DNA of 64,000 bases from Astragalus membranaceus (lineage: Eukaryota > Streptophyta > Magnoliopsida > Fabales > Fabaceae). The notes beneath the pieces were generated by a model, which worked only from the letters and a program-made list of their open reading frames with translations, did not search any database and was not told the origin of the DNA. Positions 33,144 through 44,705 of this stretch are shown piece after piece. Made by a program: the position numbers and the translations under genes. The number at the start of each line of letters is the position of its first letter. Position 1 is the stretch's first letter. The stretch is taken from assembly GCA_039519185.1 (NCBI GenBank), contig CM076846.1, positions 189,457,068 through 189,521,067 of the forward strand, given 5' to 3'.

Positions 33144-33586
33144 ATTGAAACCAAACAAACCCTCTTTGATTTTACTTTAAACACAATCTTGAAATTATAT
33201 GTTTGAAATTTAAACGTACACAACGAGATAATGATCTCACTAGTCACTGCGTGTTTCTTTGTATGCTTTTCAGCTACGTACGTACCAAATGATCGTTAAG
33301 TATTAATTATTCTTTTCTATAAATCATAATGGCGTGAAGCGGTGCATCGTTGTAAATATTTCTAATATTAGTAAAACAAGTGCGCTTCACAATTTACAGT
33401 TTGTCAATGAGAGAGAGAGGGGGAGGGAGAGAATAATTGTGCAAAAAATAATACTTTTTTAAAGAATATTTTTAACTAGAAAGGAATTTCAAATTCTTCA
33501 CTTTTAGGCAGTATTTCATATTCTCTAAATTTAGTCTTACTAAAATACTCCATAAACCTTTCATTTTGAGAATTTTTCACATTTAG
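33144..33586. other. Spacer with no gene
   Basis: AT-rich, with a short GA-rich run at about 33408-33432. I see no coding signal. Confidence 0.6.
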
Positions 33587-33948
33587 TTAGTTCTTTATGT
33601 TTTTTCTTTAAAGTTTTAAAACATTAACACAGTTGATCTCCTTCCTCAAGCTTCCAACATTCACATGGTTTACGATTTTCCTTTTAACCTATTAGTGTTC
33701 ATCAATTTTCTCTTCTATTTTTGTCAACAAAAATTCACGGAAGAAGAAGAAAAGCTCTCGCGCTCCTTTAAGTAATTTTTGTATACTTAGTTCTTTATGT
33801 TTTTTCTTTCCAGTTTTAAAACATTAACACAGTTGATCTCCTTCCTCAAGCTTCCAACTTATACGGTTTATGATTTTTCTTTTAACCATGAGTGTTCATC
33901 AGTTTTCTCTTCAATTGTCAACGAAAGTTCATGGGACTTATTTCATTC
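33587..33948 (+). repeat. 200-bp tandem duplication next to the nest
   Basis: Two units start TTAGTTCTTTATGTTTTTTC at 33587 and 33787 (period 200 bp) and share TTTTAAAACATTAACACAG and TTGATCTCCTTCCTCAAGC. The second unit has diverged by substitutions and small indels. It runs up to the target duplication of the LARD element. Confidence 0.85.
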
Positions 33949-34046
33949 GATTCTGTTACGATCCATTTCCTAGAGAGGAACTAGACCGAACACATAATAG
34001 AGGAATATGAGTAAAGGAATAGGAGAAAAACTTTGTGAATCATTTC

Positions 34047-35438
34047 TGATAAGTCTGCATTGCATATAGTTTTGTTGGTCCAAAACTAAATGTTTTTATA
34101 TTGAATTTGAGAAATTATATTGATCTTGGACCACAAATTGCCACATTTGTCATAACCATGTTTTTCACGTGCAAATTGATGTTTTGGATCATGTTAAAGC
34201 TTGAAAGAATGAGTTGAGTTGCTAAATGTTCTGCCGTGCGCCCAAGGATGCATCTACCTGGAACTTGGAGCGCCTACTACTTCAAAGAACTGCTACAAAG
34301 TGCCCAAGCGCTTCTGCATGCGCTTGGGGCGCTTTTGCATCTGTTGTTTCTGTCTGCCATGCGCCCAAGCGCTTCTGCATGCGTTTGGGGCTCTTTCCTG
34401 TCTGATGCTTCTGCTTGTTGTGCGCCTAAGCGCTTCTGTCATACGCTTGGGGCGCTTCTGCATCTGATGTTTCTGCCTGTCATGCGCCCAAGCACTTTTT
34501 GTCGTGCGCTTGGGCGCTTTTGCTCTGCGATTTGGATTTAAGTTGCGATGTTCATCCAACTTAGGGATCTTTTTGCCACTTTCTTGACGTAAATTAGAGA
34601 GAGAGCAAGGGAGGCGACCAAGGACTCAACACCCTTCATCATCACTGAAGAATCAAGGCTTGGGAACAAGATTTTGGAGCTTCAATGTGGTCATTCTCTC
34701 AATTGAGTTTGGTTTTATGCTTTCTTTCTTCTTTATCTATGTCTAGCTAAACCCTTTTGGGTTAGGGATGAATGAACATTGATGAATCACTATTGTCTTT
34801 GGTTTTGATTGTTTTAAATGTCATATTCCCTCTTGCTTTGTGTGTTTAATCTATGTTCTTAATGCTTTTCATGATTTGATCACCCATGGAATGATTTATG
34901 GTTCATCTATGGAATGAAAGTTTTATATTTGAATGCTTTAGATTGAATGCCTTCAATTCTTAGTCTAGGAGTCTTGGAGTTGTTGTATCTTGCAAATCCT
35001 TGATTCTAATGCTTGTTGTCAACTATATTCACCGAAGGAATTAGGATTTTTAGTTTTTCACAAAGGGTTATTCACCTAAGGAATTAGGTATTAATTAATG
35101 TTGTGGGTTTGATAACAAAGTAAAAGAGGGGGTTATTTTCCTTGTTAAATCAGTTTGCAATAGTGTGAAGTCAATGGAAGTTCATCCCTAACTTCTTTTA
35201 TCATCTCGTAAACTTTGTGTTCTTCGGCTATATATTTATCAATATACATAAACATTTCATTATATTTACTTTAAAGTTCTTGTTACTTTACCATATCACT
35301 CAAACTCCGGTTCATTTGTATTCGTTTAGTTGTTTTTAACGTTTATTGGTATTTGCATTCGATCCTTGTGTTCGACACTCGGTCTTACCGTTTTATTATT
35401 ACTTGCAACGATTTGGTACACTTGCCAATATCGCATCA
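34047..35438 (+). mobile_element. Solo LTR, Ty3/gypsy type (1392 bp)
   Basis: It begins TGATAAGTCTGCATTGC and ends ATCGCATCA. The flanks are ATTTC and CTTTC, a 5-bp target duplication with one change. Removing it restores the LARD LTR exactly. No interior is left, so it arose by LTR-LTR recombination. Its general look (the TTCGACACTCGG and GGTACACTTGCC phrases near the end) resembles Athila-type LTRs; that lineage call is tentative. Confidence 0.85.
34228..34525 (+). repeat. GCGCCCAAGCGC hairpin array in the solo LTR
   Basis: About four units of 60-95 bp carry GCGCCCAAGCGC, a short TTCTGCAT spacer and GCGCTTGGGGCGC, so each folds into a GC-rich hairpin, followed by CTGATGTTTCTGCCTGTC. The array keeps several frames open in both directions; none resembles a protein. 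Confidence 0.85.
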
Positions 35439-35684
35439 CTTTCATTGGCCTCAAAGGGCTATATTTATTGTACATTTGGTAGTTAATGCTCTTTATTACA
35501 CATTATGGCCATTCCGACCGTTACAGGCTGGAAGAAGGGAAATCATGGATATTTCTCTCTGATTACGCTTAATTCCTTTCTGGGCAAGGTGGAGGCGAGA
35601 TATTTTGGGCCGATCGGTCAGTCATCAGGGAAGGTCCTTCGGAAGCCGAGCGAATGTATATGTCGACCGGTCCGGATGGGAACA

Positions 35685-37753
35685 GAGCCCTTTGAGCGGC
35701 GAGCGCGGAGCGCGAAGTCGTTCTAAACAAGTGGAGCTCGGCTGTATCGTAGCCCTTCAGTTGTTGAATCAGAATCTTCGGCTTCTCAACCCTTCGGCTC
35801 GTGGACGGTGTTTCTCGGTTTTTGTAGCAGCTGATTCATTGATTGGACAGGTGACTGATTTGATGGTTCATGACCGTTTGACCTTTGACCCCGACTTGAC
35901 CGCATCGGTTTCTTCAATTTGACTGTCATTTTTTGTGTCTTCATAAATGCTGGGTCTTGTAACCGAGCTCATGCTTGCGTTATATAAAGGGGGTGAGGCT
36001 CCTTGAGTTTGCGCCTTGGGCTTCTTTCTTGCTACTCTTTGCTTTATTCTTGTTATTTTTCCGCCATGCCTCGCAGTCTTTGTTTTGGGGCTGGATCTTT
36101 TAGTATTCTTGCAAATGCCTTGCTGTATGTTGAGGGTGTTAAAGAGCTCAGAGTGCGAGTCTTCGATCTTCAGGAACTATGGATTTCCGCTGGGTACTGT
36201 TTGTTCTTTCTTCGGGAAAGCTCAGTGAACTCGAATGGCCTTCTTCGGTTAAAACGACTTTTGGCTGCTGGCGGAGGGGCGGTCCTTGGCGTGTACACTG
36301 GGCCTGCCGTACCGGACCCAATGGAGAGACCGTTTGGTAGTTTCAGGGGGTCCGTCGGGTGGTTTTAGAGGTGTACACGGGGTCACGCTCTCTTACCACA
36401 GTCTCTTGTCTTGGTGCGGCATTTGGCTCCTTTGGTTCCGGGTGGCTTCGCCGTCGTCCACTGGTTCGCTGCATACAGTCTTCCTCTGTTCCTCATGCCG
36501 GGGCGGTTTTGGTGTGGATCCGTCCACTTTGTGAGTCCTGAAGTTTTCAAGAAAGCAGTGCACAATAGGCATGTTAGCTTATATGACAATCATGTAATAT
36601 CTGCTTTGTAGTTTTGTATTTTTCTCCATGGAAGGAGCAATGTAATTCTATTGTTTCTATCAAAGACGTTCAGCATCATTTCCGTTGATATTTGTTTGAA
36701 TGCTTCGGCGCTTTCTTTGTTTCTTTTCTTTGTTTGTTTTGACGCTCGAGACATCAGTGTATCTCGCTTCAGTGTCGCTTCGAGAGATTTATGTCTAGAA
36801 TGGTCGGGTTCCCGAGGGTGTATTCACCTGTCGGGACTTGTTTAGTTTTGCGAGCGTGTTCGCTTCGCGTTTGGTGCCCGAGGGTGCACGTCGGCTTTCG
36901 CCAGTCTCCACCTGTAGGGTCTTTATAGTTTCCCTCTTAGAGCAATCTTGACCGTTCGGTCGTATTGCGGTGCCTCTTTCGGTTTTGCCTTTTGTCTAAG
37001 AGTATGGTGCGGCAAATGCGTTAGTTTTGCTTTTTTTCCCATGAGGTTCGCCCAAGGGTGAGGCAATGACTCGCCAGCCCCGCCTATTGCCTGTTGGGAC
37101 TTGATTTCTTTGCCCAAGGGTAATGTCGAGAAGTTGCTCGGTTCTTACCTATTCGAGACTTTCGTCTGGGCTTGTTAGGCACATTCTAGTTTTTGACCAT
37201 TTATTGATCGGTCTTCTTTGATTTTGCTTGACCGGTATGGTCGGCTTCTTATTTTTGCTCGACCGGTATGGTCGGCTTCTTCATGTTTGTTCGGCTAGCT
37301 GGTATTATGTATTGACCTTGTTCTTATTGTTCACTGCTTCCATCTGCATGGTCCTTCTAAGTGAGTTGAAGCTCGGCCGAAGTTGACTATCTTCAATCAT
37401 TAGAATTTGTTCTTGAACTTCCGAGAATCTAGGCTAGCGGTGAACTCTTCTTTAAGCTTGGTTTTAACTTTGAGTTTGCTTGATGCTTTGCTTTGTGCAG
37501 GTAAGCTTTTGTTTTATTTGTGCAGTTGGTCTTTCCGAATTGGGAGGTTCTTACTCTCAGTTGTGAGAGTCCCTCATGGTTGTTGTTGTTGTTGGCTTGG
37601 ACGTTTCTATGAGCTCAGAAGCTTCTTTGGCCAACGAGAAGTAGCGTGGTCACTTTCTTTTTAACCTGCTAAAACTCTTTTTCCACGCACAAGAGTTTCA
37701 GAACTAACAAAACACATGAATATAGTTGGCTAGTTTTGACCATAACATGCCTG
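35685..37753 (+). other. LARD interior next to 3' LTR, with antisense promoter-like unit
   Basis: The + strand, antisense to the element, has a clear TATA box (TATATAAAG, 35981-35989) about 300 bp inside the LTR boundary, a C/T-rich leader and ATG at 36066. A frame of 100 residues follows with no recognisable domain. Further on are plant 3'-end-like sequences near 36590-36660 and a duplicated GACCGGTATGGTCGGCTTCTT phrase at 37228-37283. The layout matches the antisense gene of the Tat element at 28628-31094, so this may be a remnant of such a gene with most of the coding sequence lost. Confidence 0.5.
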
Positions 37754-37761
37754 ATTATTTA

Positions 37762-38000
37762 GAGTAATGTTATTTAGCCAAAATGTTCCAACCAAAAATA
37801 GTCAAAAACTAAGTTACAACATCAATTAACTAAGTTTTATAAGTCATTAACCAACCTGTTTTTTCACAGTTTTCTAAGTCATTGGCTAAAAACTGTAAAA
37901 AAACAGGTTGGTTAATGACTTATAAAACTTGGTTAATTGGTGTTGTAACTTGGTTTTTGGCTATTTTTGGTTAGAAAATTTTGGCTAAATAACATTGCTC
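37762..38000. mobile_element. MITE with 8-bp target duplication
   Basis: 239 bp, near-palindromic: GAGTAATGTTATTTAGCC at the left and its near complement at the right, with arms covering almost the whole length (AACCAACCTGTTTTTT against its complement in the middle). ATTATTTA flanks both ends (37754-37761 and 38001-38008). Confidence 0.88.
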
Positions 38001-38008
38001 ATTATTTA

Positions 38009-38900
38009 TGTAGACCCAAGAGACAAAACAAGTAGCATAAATTGGTTAGAGCAAGGAATTTCAACAGTTTTTTGTTTCTAAACATGCACTCATATTGATT
38101 ATGCAGAATAATAATATTTAGCAGCTTCTGCATCAGACCCTTGCCACGCTGCGGTTTATGGGGATTAATTTACAAGCGTTATGCAGAACAAAATTAAGGA
38201 AGCATGCATGTGACATTATGAATTTAAGCTCATACTTCAAAGCACACTCTTAGAATTTATATATCACAAACAAATAGAGAACTAGATAATTCATGTAATG
38301 TGAGAGAATGTACTTCCTTGAGCAGTTTCGCCACTTCTTTCTCGTGCTCGCTCTGAGTTTGTTTTTACCTCCGCTGTAGCTTTCCACATGGTTGTGTCGT
38401 TACTTGTCCATGGGAGGGATTTTTCTTCTTTGAGGTTGCCTATTTTAGGCTCCCATTAAGTTTGGGCTGCGTCCTAGAACTAGAACCCATGGTTCCCTCA
38501 TTCGCATATTTGTTACAGCATCCTGGGATGTCTTGTTTTAGCCGTTGCGGCCTTGTGAAGTTGGCCGCCTTTGTGCTAAGCTTAAAGTGCAGTGGCATAT
38601 ATAGGAGCATGTTTCAACATTTTTCTTGATCTCTTTTAACGATGGGCCTTCACCAACCACTGTTCACTGTTCACTGAAATCATTTTATACATGTAGTGCA
38701 CCATCGACAACTAATATAATACATCATTGGAAAAGTTGAATGATGAGCATTGCTTCAAAAGATTGAGTTTAGCACCCAGAAAGATTACTAGATGCAGGCG
38801 TACCACAATGACACTTACTCAAATTAGCCCTATGAGCGCTGAGATAGAATTGTAATAATTATAATTAAACATGACATTCGATTAAGCACACCAATGCATT
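38009..38900. other. LARD interior, no gene seen
   Basis: Continues the LARD between the MITE and the first hAT element. I see no coding signal. GTGGCATATATAGGAGC near 38591 looks TATA-like on the + strand. Confidence 0.5.
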
Positions 38901-39498
38901 GTTCTAATCAGTGATGCCAAATATTCGTTATGGCGGCGCCATAGCGCTATGGCGTGGCGGAAATTGGAGCGACCGCCATAGAAAAACGGTTTTATAACAG
39001 TACGCCAATGGCGGCGCCATGGCGGGGTGCCATGAGCATGGCGGTTGTGGCGGTACGGCGGGATATGGCGGACGAAACAGAATTTTAAAAAAAACACAGG
39101 TTTGGGACGTAACCCGACCCGAAATTTGCCTAAAGGGTTAAAAACCAAAAACTCTAATTCTGAAATACCCTCTCTCCTCTCAACGGTTAGTTTCTACTAA
39201 CTCTCAGTCTCTCACTCTCTGTCCCTCTACTTCTGTTTTCCTTCCCTATTGCTTCTTCTCCCTTTGCTGGTTCTTCTCTCTCCACCAGCAGGAGCGACTG
39301 CGGTCACCAGCAACGACGGCGACCCTCTCCTCTCTCTTCGCAGGTTCGCAGCCCTCTCTTCACACATCGGAGGTTCTTTTACATTTTTTTTTTGTTCTTT
39401 CTCTTCTTCGCATATCACATGTTTTTTTTTCTGTTTGTGGCTTTGTTCATCTGTTTTAAATTTTTTTCCTGTTCTGTTATAATCTTAGTTTGTAGAAT

Positions 39499-39957
39499 AT
39501 GTCTCAACCAATTTCCTCACAAGCTTCGGTGCCATCGGTTGCTATAACTTCCAGTTCCAATGACAACAGAACTGGTCCTGGATGGAAGTATGTCACCCCC
39601 GCTCGTCCAGGAGATACAAACGAAACTATTTGTAATTATTGTTTAAAACCATGAAGGGGGAATAACAAGAGCTAAGCAACATTTAGCATGGAAGAAAGGC
39701 AATGTTGCTTCTTGCAAGTTTTGTCCCGTGGATGTTAAACTAGAGATGTTAGAATTGTTATCCGGCAAAAAGAAGACACCATTAGATGACATTGATATGG
39801 CTGCAATTAGAAATATGGATCTTGAAGGTATTCAATATGATGAAAGTGAAGATGATCTTGATGGAGCCACAACTCCTTGTAGTGTTGCAAGAAAAGGTCC
39901 AATGGATGTATTTTGTAGAAAGCCTATCAATAAATGTCAAATTGTCATAAGCAACTA
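39499..39957 (+). pseudogene. hAT transposase, N-terminal BED zinc finger part
   Basis: From ATG 39499 the reading is MSQPISSQASVPSVAITSSS, then a BED-type finger (ETICNYC, ITRAKQHLAW, CKFCP) that would bind the element ends. A one-base frame change near 39655 breaks the finger. After KLEMLELLSGKKKT and an acidic stretch, the frame runs into the inverted 3'-end copy at about 39917. The DUF659 and catalytic parts are missing. Confidence 0.8.
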
Positions 39958-42479
39958 AGAACCACTTCAAATTAGTCTCCATCAAACTGTCATAAGCAAC
40001 TAAGAAGTAAAAACCACTTCAAATTAAGTTTAAGACATCAAAATAACAACAAAATTATAAAAAGCAATGAAAACACAAAGTAATTTCCTCTAATTCTCTT
40101 CCACAACCCCAACATAGTCATTTTCCAAGTCATTAACAAGTGGAACATCTCCCTCCCCTTCCTCTTCTTCGGATTCCACAAAATTAAGCAACTCATTTTG
40201 AATTTGAGGTGGAAGTTTGAGCCAATCCTCTTCTTCATTTTCCTCTTCCTCTTGAACCGCTTTCTCTTTTCCTTTTGAGGTTGAAGTTGGAGCCAATGCT
40301 TTATGTTTCCTAGTGTATACATTTGTAGTAGCCGTAGTCTTTCCTTTTCTTGTTTGTTGCCTAGTATCCGTGGTAGGCTCTTCAATCCCAACATAATCAT
40401 TTTCCAAGCCATTATCAAGTGGAGCACCTACCTCTCCTTCCTCTTCTTCGGATACCAACCCCTCTACTTCATCTTCCTCTTGAACCACCATAGTCTTTCT
40501 TTTCCTCTTTTGTTGCCTAGTGATTGCATTTGTATTTGTAGCAGCCGTAGTGATTGCATTTGCATTTGTTGCCTAGTGATTGCATTTGCATTTGTATATG
40601 GTTTCATTTTGGAGAAATGTTCTTTTTACTCTTAAAGTGATGGCTCCTCTTGTTTGAGTTCTCCGTCTTGTAGATAGTGAAAAAAAAACCAGCCATGGGC
40701 TACATCTATGAAGCAATGGAGAAGGCAAAAGAAACAATTATGAATTCCTTTCTCAACGATGAAGCAAAATACAAAGATGTGTTTAAAATCATTGATGATA
40801 GATGGACTAGTCAACTCCATGGCCCATTGCATGCGGGTGGTCACTTGTTGAATCCGGATTTATTCTATAACAACCCAAAGATTGAGTTGGAGGTCAACAA
40901 TGGGTTGTATCTTTGCAATAAGAAGTTGTTGCCATGTCCAGGGGTGCAACAAAAAATTCTAAATGAAATACCAATCTATTAGAGTGGTGCTAGCCTCTTT
41001 GGAGATGATTTTGCAAAGTCACAAAGAAGCACCCTTGCTCCTGGTAAGAAACTAAAACCTCTAGTTATTTCAAGTTGTTTATGAATAACTAAATTCTAAG
41101 ATATATACTCTTGGTTTTGTAGCTCAATGGTGGCGAATGTATGGCCACCAAACTCCACACTTGCAACAGTTGGCAATCAAAATCTTGAGTTTGACATGTA
41201 GTGCTTCGGGATGCGAACGCAATTGGAGTGTATTTGAGCAAGTAATAATATACAAAACTCTACATAACTTTTTTTATAGGATAAGAAATAAAATAATTGG
41301 TATTTTATTATATTTAAATTGCAGGTTCATTCAAAAAAGAGAAATAGGCTTGGCTATATGAAAATGCATGAGTTAGTTTATGTCAAGTACAATCAACAAC
41401 TCTTTGATTGATACAATATTAGAGATGAAATTGATCCAATTTCACTCGATATTGATGAGTGTAATGAGTGGATGGTTGGAGAGATGGATGATGAAAATGA
41501 TGTTGGAGAAGATTTGGTTTTTGAAAATGATCCAAATCTAACTTGGCAAACTGTTTATGAGGCTTCAGGGATTGGAGAGCCTACCACAAATACTAGGCAA
41601 CAAACAAGGAAAAGAAAGACCAGTTGCTAAAAATGCAAATGCAAACACTAGGAAACAAACGAGGAAAAGAAAGACTATGGTGGTTCAAGGGGAAGATGAA
41701 GAAATTGAAGAAGATGAAGTAGAGGGGTTGGTATCCAAAGAAAAGGAAAGAGAGGTAGGTGCTGCACTTGATAATGACTTGGAAAATGATTATGTTGGGA
41801 TTGAAGAGCCTACCACAAATACTAGGCAACAAACAAGGAAAGGAAAGACTACGTTTGCTAAAAATACAAATACAAACACTAGGCAACAAAAGAGGAAAAG
41901 AAAGACTATGGTGGTTCAAGAGGAAGATGAAGTACAGGAGTTGGTATCCGAAGAAGAGGAAGGAGAGGTAGGTGCTCCACTTGATAATGACTTGGAAAAT
42001 GATTATGTTGGGATTGAAGAGCCTACCACGGATACTAGGCAACAAACAAGAAAAGGAAAGACTACGGCTACTACAAATGTATACACTAGGAAACATAAAG
42101 CATTGGCTCCAACTTCAACCTCAAAAGGAAAAGAGAAAGCGGTTCAAAGGAAGAGGAAGATGAAGAAGAAGATTGGCTCAAACTTCCACCTAAAATTCAA
42201 AATGAGTTGCTTAATTTTGTGGAATCCGAATAAGAGGAAGGGGAGAGAGATGCTCCACTTGTTAATGACTTGGAAAATGACTATGTTGGGATTGGGGAAG
42301 AGGATTAGAGGAAATTACTTTGTGTTTTCATTGCTTTTTATAATTTTGTTGTTATTTTGATGTCTTAAACTTAATTTGAAGTGGTTCTTACTTCTTAGTT
42401 GCTTATGACAATTTGATTGAGACTAATTTGAAGTGGTTCTTAGTTGCTTATGACAATTTGACATTTATTGATAGGCTTT
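39917..42479. repeat. Inverted repeat arms inside the hAT element
   Basis: The left arm 39917-40553 is the reverse complement of the right arm 41847-42479. Shared landmarks are GCCTATCAATAAATGTCAAA, GTCATAAGCAACTAAGAACC and the acidic tail code. On the minus strand the left arm stays open over 133 codons (40491-40090). About 1.3 kb of transposase code forms the loop. Confidence 0.88.
40677..42303 (+). pseudogene. hAT transposase, C-terminal exons with amplified tail
   Basis: Three exons can be traced. 40677-41043 gives YIYEAMEKAKETIMNSF and FKIIDDRWTSQLHGPLHAGG, with a stop at 40980. 41122-41239 gives LAIKILSLTCSASGCERNWSVFEQ, the core of the hAT dimerisation domain. From 41324 comes HSKKRNRLGYMKMHELVYVKYNQ, with a stop at 41409-41411. 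Introns start GTAAG and GTAAT and end TAG and CAG. Beyond this a Lys/Arg- and Glu-rich tail (NTRQQTRKGKTT, QEEDEVQELVSEEEEGE, DLENDYVGIEEP) is repeated about three times with a period near 225 bp. Confidence 0.82.
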
Positions 42480-42664
42480 TGGATTAATTTTTTTTATAGT
42501 GTTTTTTGTATGTCTATTAGTGTGTATATTTTTTTAATTTTTTATAAAAATTGGTCCGCCATAGCGTCCGCCATATTCCGTTACGCCATCCGCCATATGT
42601 TTATGGCGGTTTTTTGGGACTCCGCCATAAACCGCCATCCGCCATTGACAACACTGGTTCTAAT

Positions 42665-43103
42665 CATTTTTGATTCAAGGTTCAATGATAGTTATGCCAT
42701 CCTCAATGAATCCATCCTATGCATTACTATAAATCATGCATAGACAAGACATGGAAAGAAGGCACCTGATATGTAAAACCATGCGGACGAGCGGCAACAG
42801 TGTGTTGCGATGGCATTTGGCAATGCTGTTCGGCACAGAAGTTCGATGCAGAAGCTCGGTAACGTCAGCTTGGCACCAATGAATCTGATCTGGGCCATCA
42901 GCGAGTAACTCGACGAACCCAATTTTCCATTTGCCGATTGTCTTCATTTTTTGTTTGGCTGGTTGTCTTCATGCGCAACGCTCGGTGAGTGCCGAGGGCG
43001 AGTTTAGTAGTAAACAAGTTCGGCAGATGCGCTCGGCAAAGTATTTTCTTCACTTTTACTCGGCCGGTCTCCCTGGTTGTCTTTTTTTTCATGTCCCGCA
43101 AAT
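42665..43103. other. LARD interior, no gene seen
   Basis: Contains recurring TTCGGC(A)/CTCGG phrases like those at 57220-57420. No coding signal. It ends in the target of the next hAT element. Confidence 0.5.
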
Positions 43104-43743
43104 TAGGGGTGGACAAATTATTTATACTCGAACCGTGACCTGTGAAATCAAAGAGTAAAAAACATTTTCGGGTATGATTATTCGGATTAGCGGGTTACCG
43201 GTTTTTAAAAACAAGTGTGGATAAATATGGGCGAAATTGGATTGTTAAAAGTGAACTCGTCAGACACAGAATCCAATCGAAAATGCATGGCTCTTGACCA
43301 AATACTCATATAAAAAAAATAGGGATTGCTAGTCACACTTACACATACACGGCTACTCCTTTGAAAAGTGCAAAAGCCTGTAGGTCTGTGTAAAGAGATG
43401 TGACAAGTCAAAAAAAATGCAGACGGTGTAATGTAGGCAAACAATGAGTTCAAGCATTTAATTTTCCTACATATATAACTAGTATTTTACCTGTGCATAC
43501 GCACGGGTGATACTGTATGGTCGGTGTATTGCCATTAAGTCATAATAGTAATTTGGAAGATAATCATAAGTTGTGAACAATGTCCAAAATGTATGATTCG
43601 AAATTCAAAGTGGAAAGAGATAGGTATTATGTCATATAACATACAAATGAAAATTATATTGAGTCGAAGAAATTAAAGGAGATTGACAATCAGAATTAGA
43701 TTGATCCATAATAATGTATTTGGACATTAGAGGTAAAATATGC

Positions 43744-43868
43744 ATCCCCGTTGACCCTCCCGTTGGCCCTCCCGTTGGCACTCCCGTTGGCGCTCTCGTT
43801 ACCTCTCTCATTGTCACTCCCGTTGCAGCTCCCATTGCCAGTCTCTCGTTGTCGCTCCCGTTGCCACA
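43744..43868 (-). repeat. 12-bp minisatellite, first array
   Basis: Variants of CCCGTTGGCNCT are repeated about ten times. The same unit forms the array at 44706-44935. Confidence 0.8.
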
Positions 43869-44230
43869 TGTTAACTCATATTTTTCTATATGATTTAATA
43901 TTAATTAAATCATATTCTTTTAATTATAAGTAAGTTATTTTGTAAAGTTTGGTAGTGGCTAAAGTTGTTTTTTTACAACTGTTAGTGGTTAAATTGATTG
44001 ATTTTAATAGTTTTAATAGAGAGATTATAGTAAATAATAAATTTTAGATGGAGTAAAGATGAAGAAAAAAGAAAATAAGATTTTTTAAAAACTGTTTCTC
44101 TTTTGCTTGTAGCGGTAAATTTACTAATTTACCCTTATTTTTTGTCAAATGGCAAAATTGGAAGATGTCTATGGATGTCATTTTGCTAGCATTAGTTTTG
44201 ATTATATAAAACGTTGATAAATTTACTAAT

Positions 44231-44544
44231 GGCTAAAGTGCTCCCGGGGTCCCTTATCTTTATTTAAAGTAACGAATTAGTCCTTTATGTTTTTTTGTCC
44301 CAAATAAGTCCTTTATCTTTCAAATTTTTGACACATAAATCCTTTTCCGTTAACAGTGCTGATTTATGTGTCAAAAAAAGGATTTATGTGTTAAAAATTT
44401 AAAACATAAAGGACTAATTTGGGACAGAAAAGGATTTATGTGTCAAAAATTTAAAACATAAAGGACTGATTTGGGACAAAAAAAAGATAAAGGACTAAAT
44501 CGTTACTTTAAATAAAGATAAGGGACCCCGGGAGCACTTTAGCC
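44231..44544. mobile_element. Mutator-type MITE
   Basis: 314 bp with long terminal inverted repeats (GGCTAAAGTGCTCCCGGGG...CCCCGGGAGCACTTTAGCC). TTTACTAAT flanks both ends, a 9-bp duplication as in Mutator-like elements. The arms extend to about 110 bp and repeat AACATAAAGGACT(A/G)ATTTGGGAC twice on the right side. Confidence 0.9.
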
Positions 44545-44705
44545 TTTACTAATTTACCATTATTTTTTGCCAAATGGGAAAATTTGAATATATGGATGTC
44601 ATTTTGCTAGTATTAGTTTTGATTATATAGAAAGTTGATTATAAATATTAATAATGGAGTAAAAAATGAGGCAAAGAAGAAAATGAGATTTAATATAAAA
44701 GATGT

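Larger units (their letters stand above)
33954..35684 (-). repeat. 3' LTR of the LARD, split by a solo LTR
   Basis: 33954-34046 plus 35444-35684 gives 334 bp, the same length as the right LTR. On the + strand it starts TGTTACGATCC and ends GGATGGGAACA. The minus-strand TATA region reads ACAATAAATATAG, a weaker box than the ACTATAAATATAG of the right copy. Confidence 0.88.
38909..42656 (+). mobile_element. hAT transposon (BED-finger type), internally rearranged
   Basis: The 8-bp duplication GTTCTAAT is at 38901-38908 and 42657-42664. The ends are CAGTGATGCCAAAT and, inverted, CAGTGTTGTCAATGG. Both subterminal regions are packed with ATGGCGG/CCGCCAT motifs (38930-39065 and 42550-42645). The transposase reads on the + strand but lacks its middle. 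In place of that middle lies an inverted copy of the element's own 3' end (39917-40553 against 41847-42479). Confidence 0.92.

Noticed and set aside
36003..36368. 121-residue frame as a host gene
   Set aside because: No known domain, and it lies inside a retroelement interior. I kept only the promoter-like unit as a low-confidence feature.
43480..43515. ACTAGTATTTTACCTGTGCATACGCACGGG motif as the start of a further element
   Set aside because: It looks like a recurrent repeat end, but no clear partner or target duplication was found inside the hAT element.
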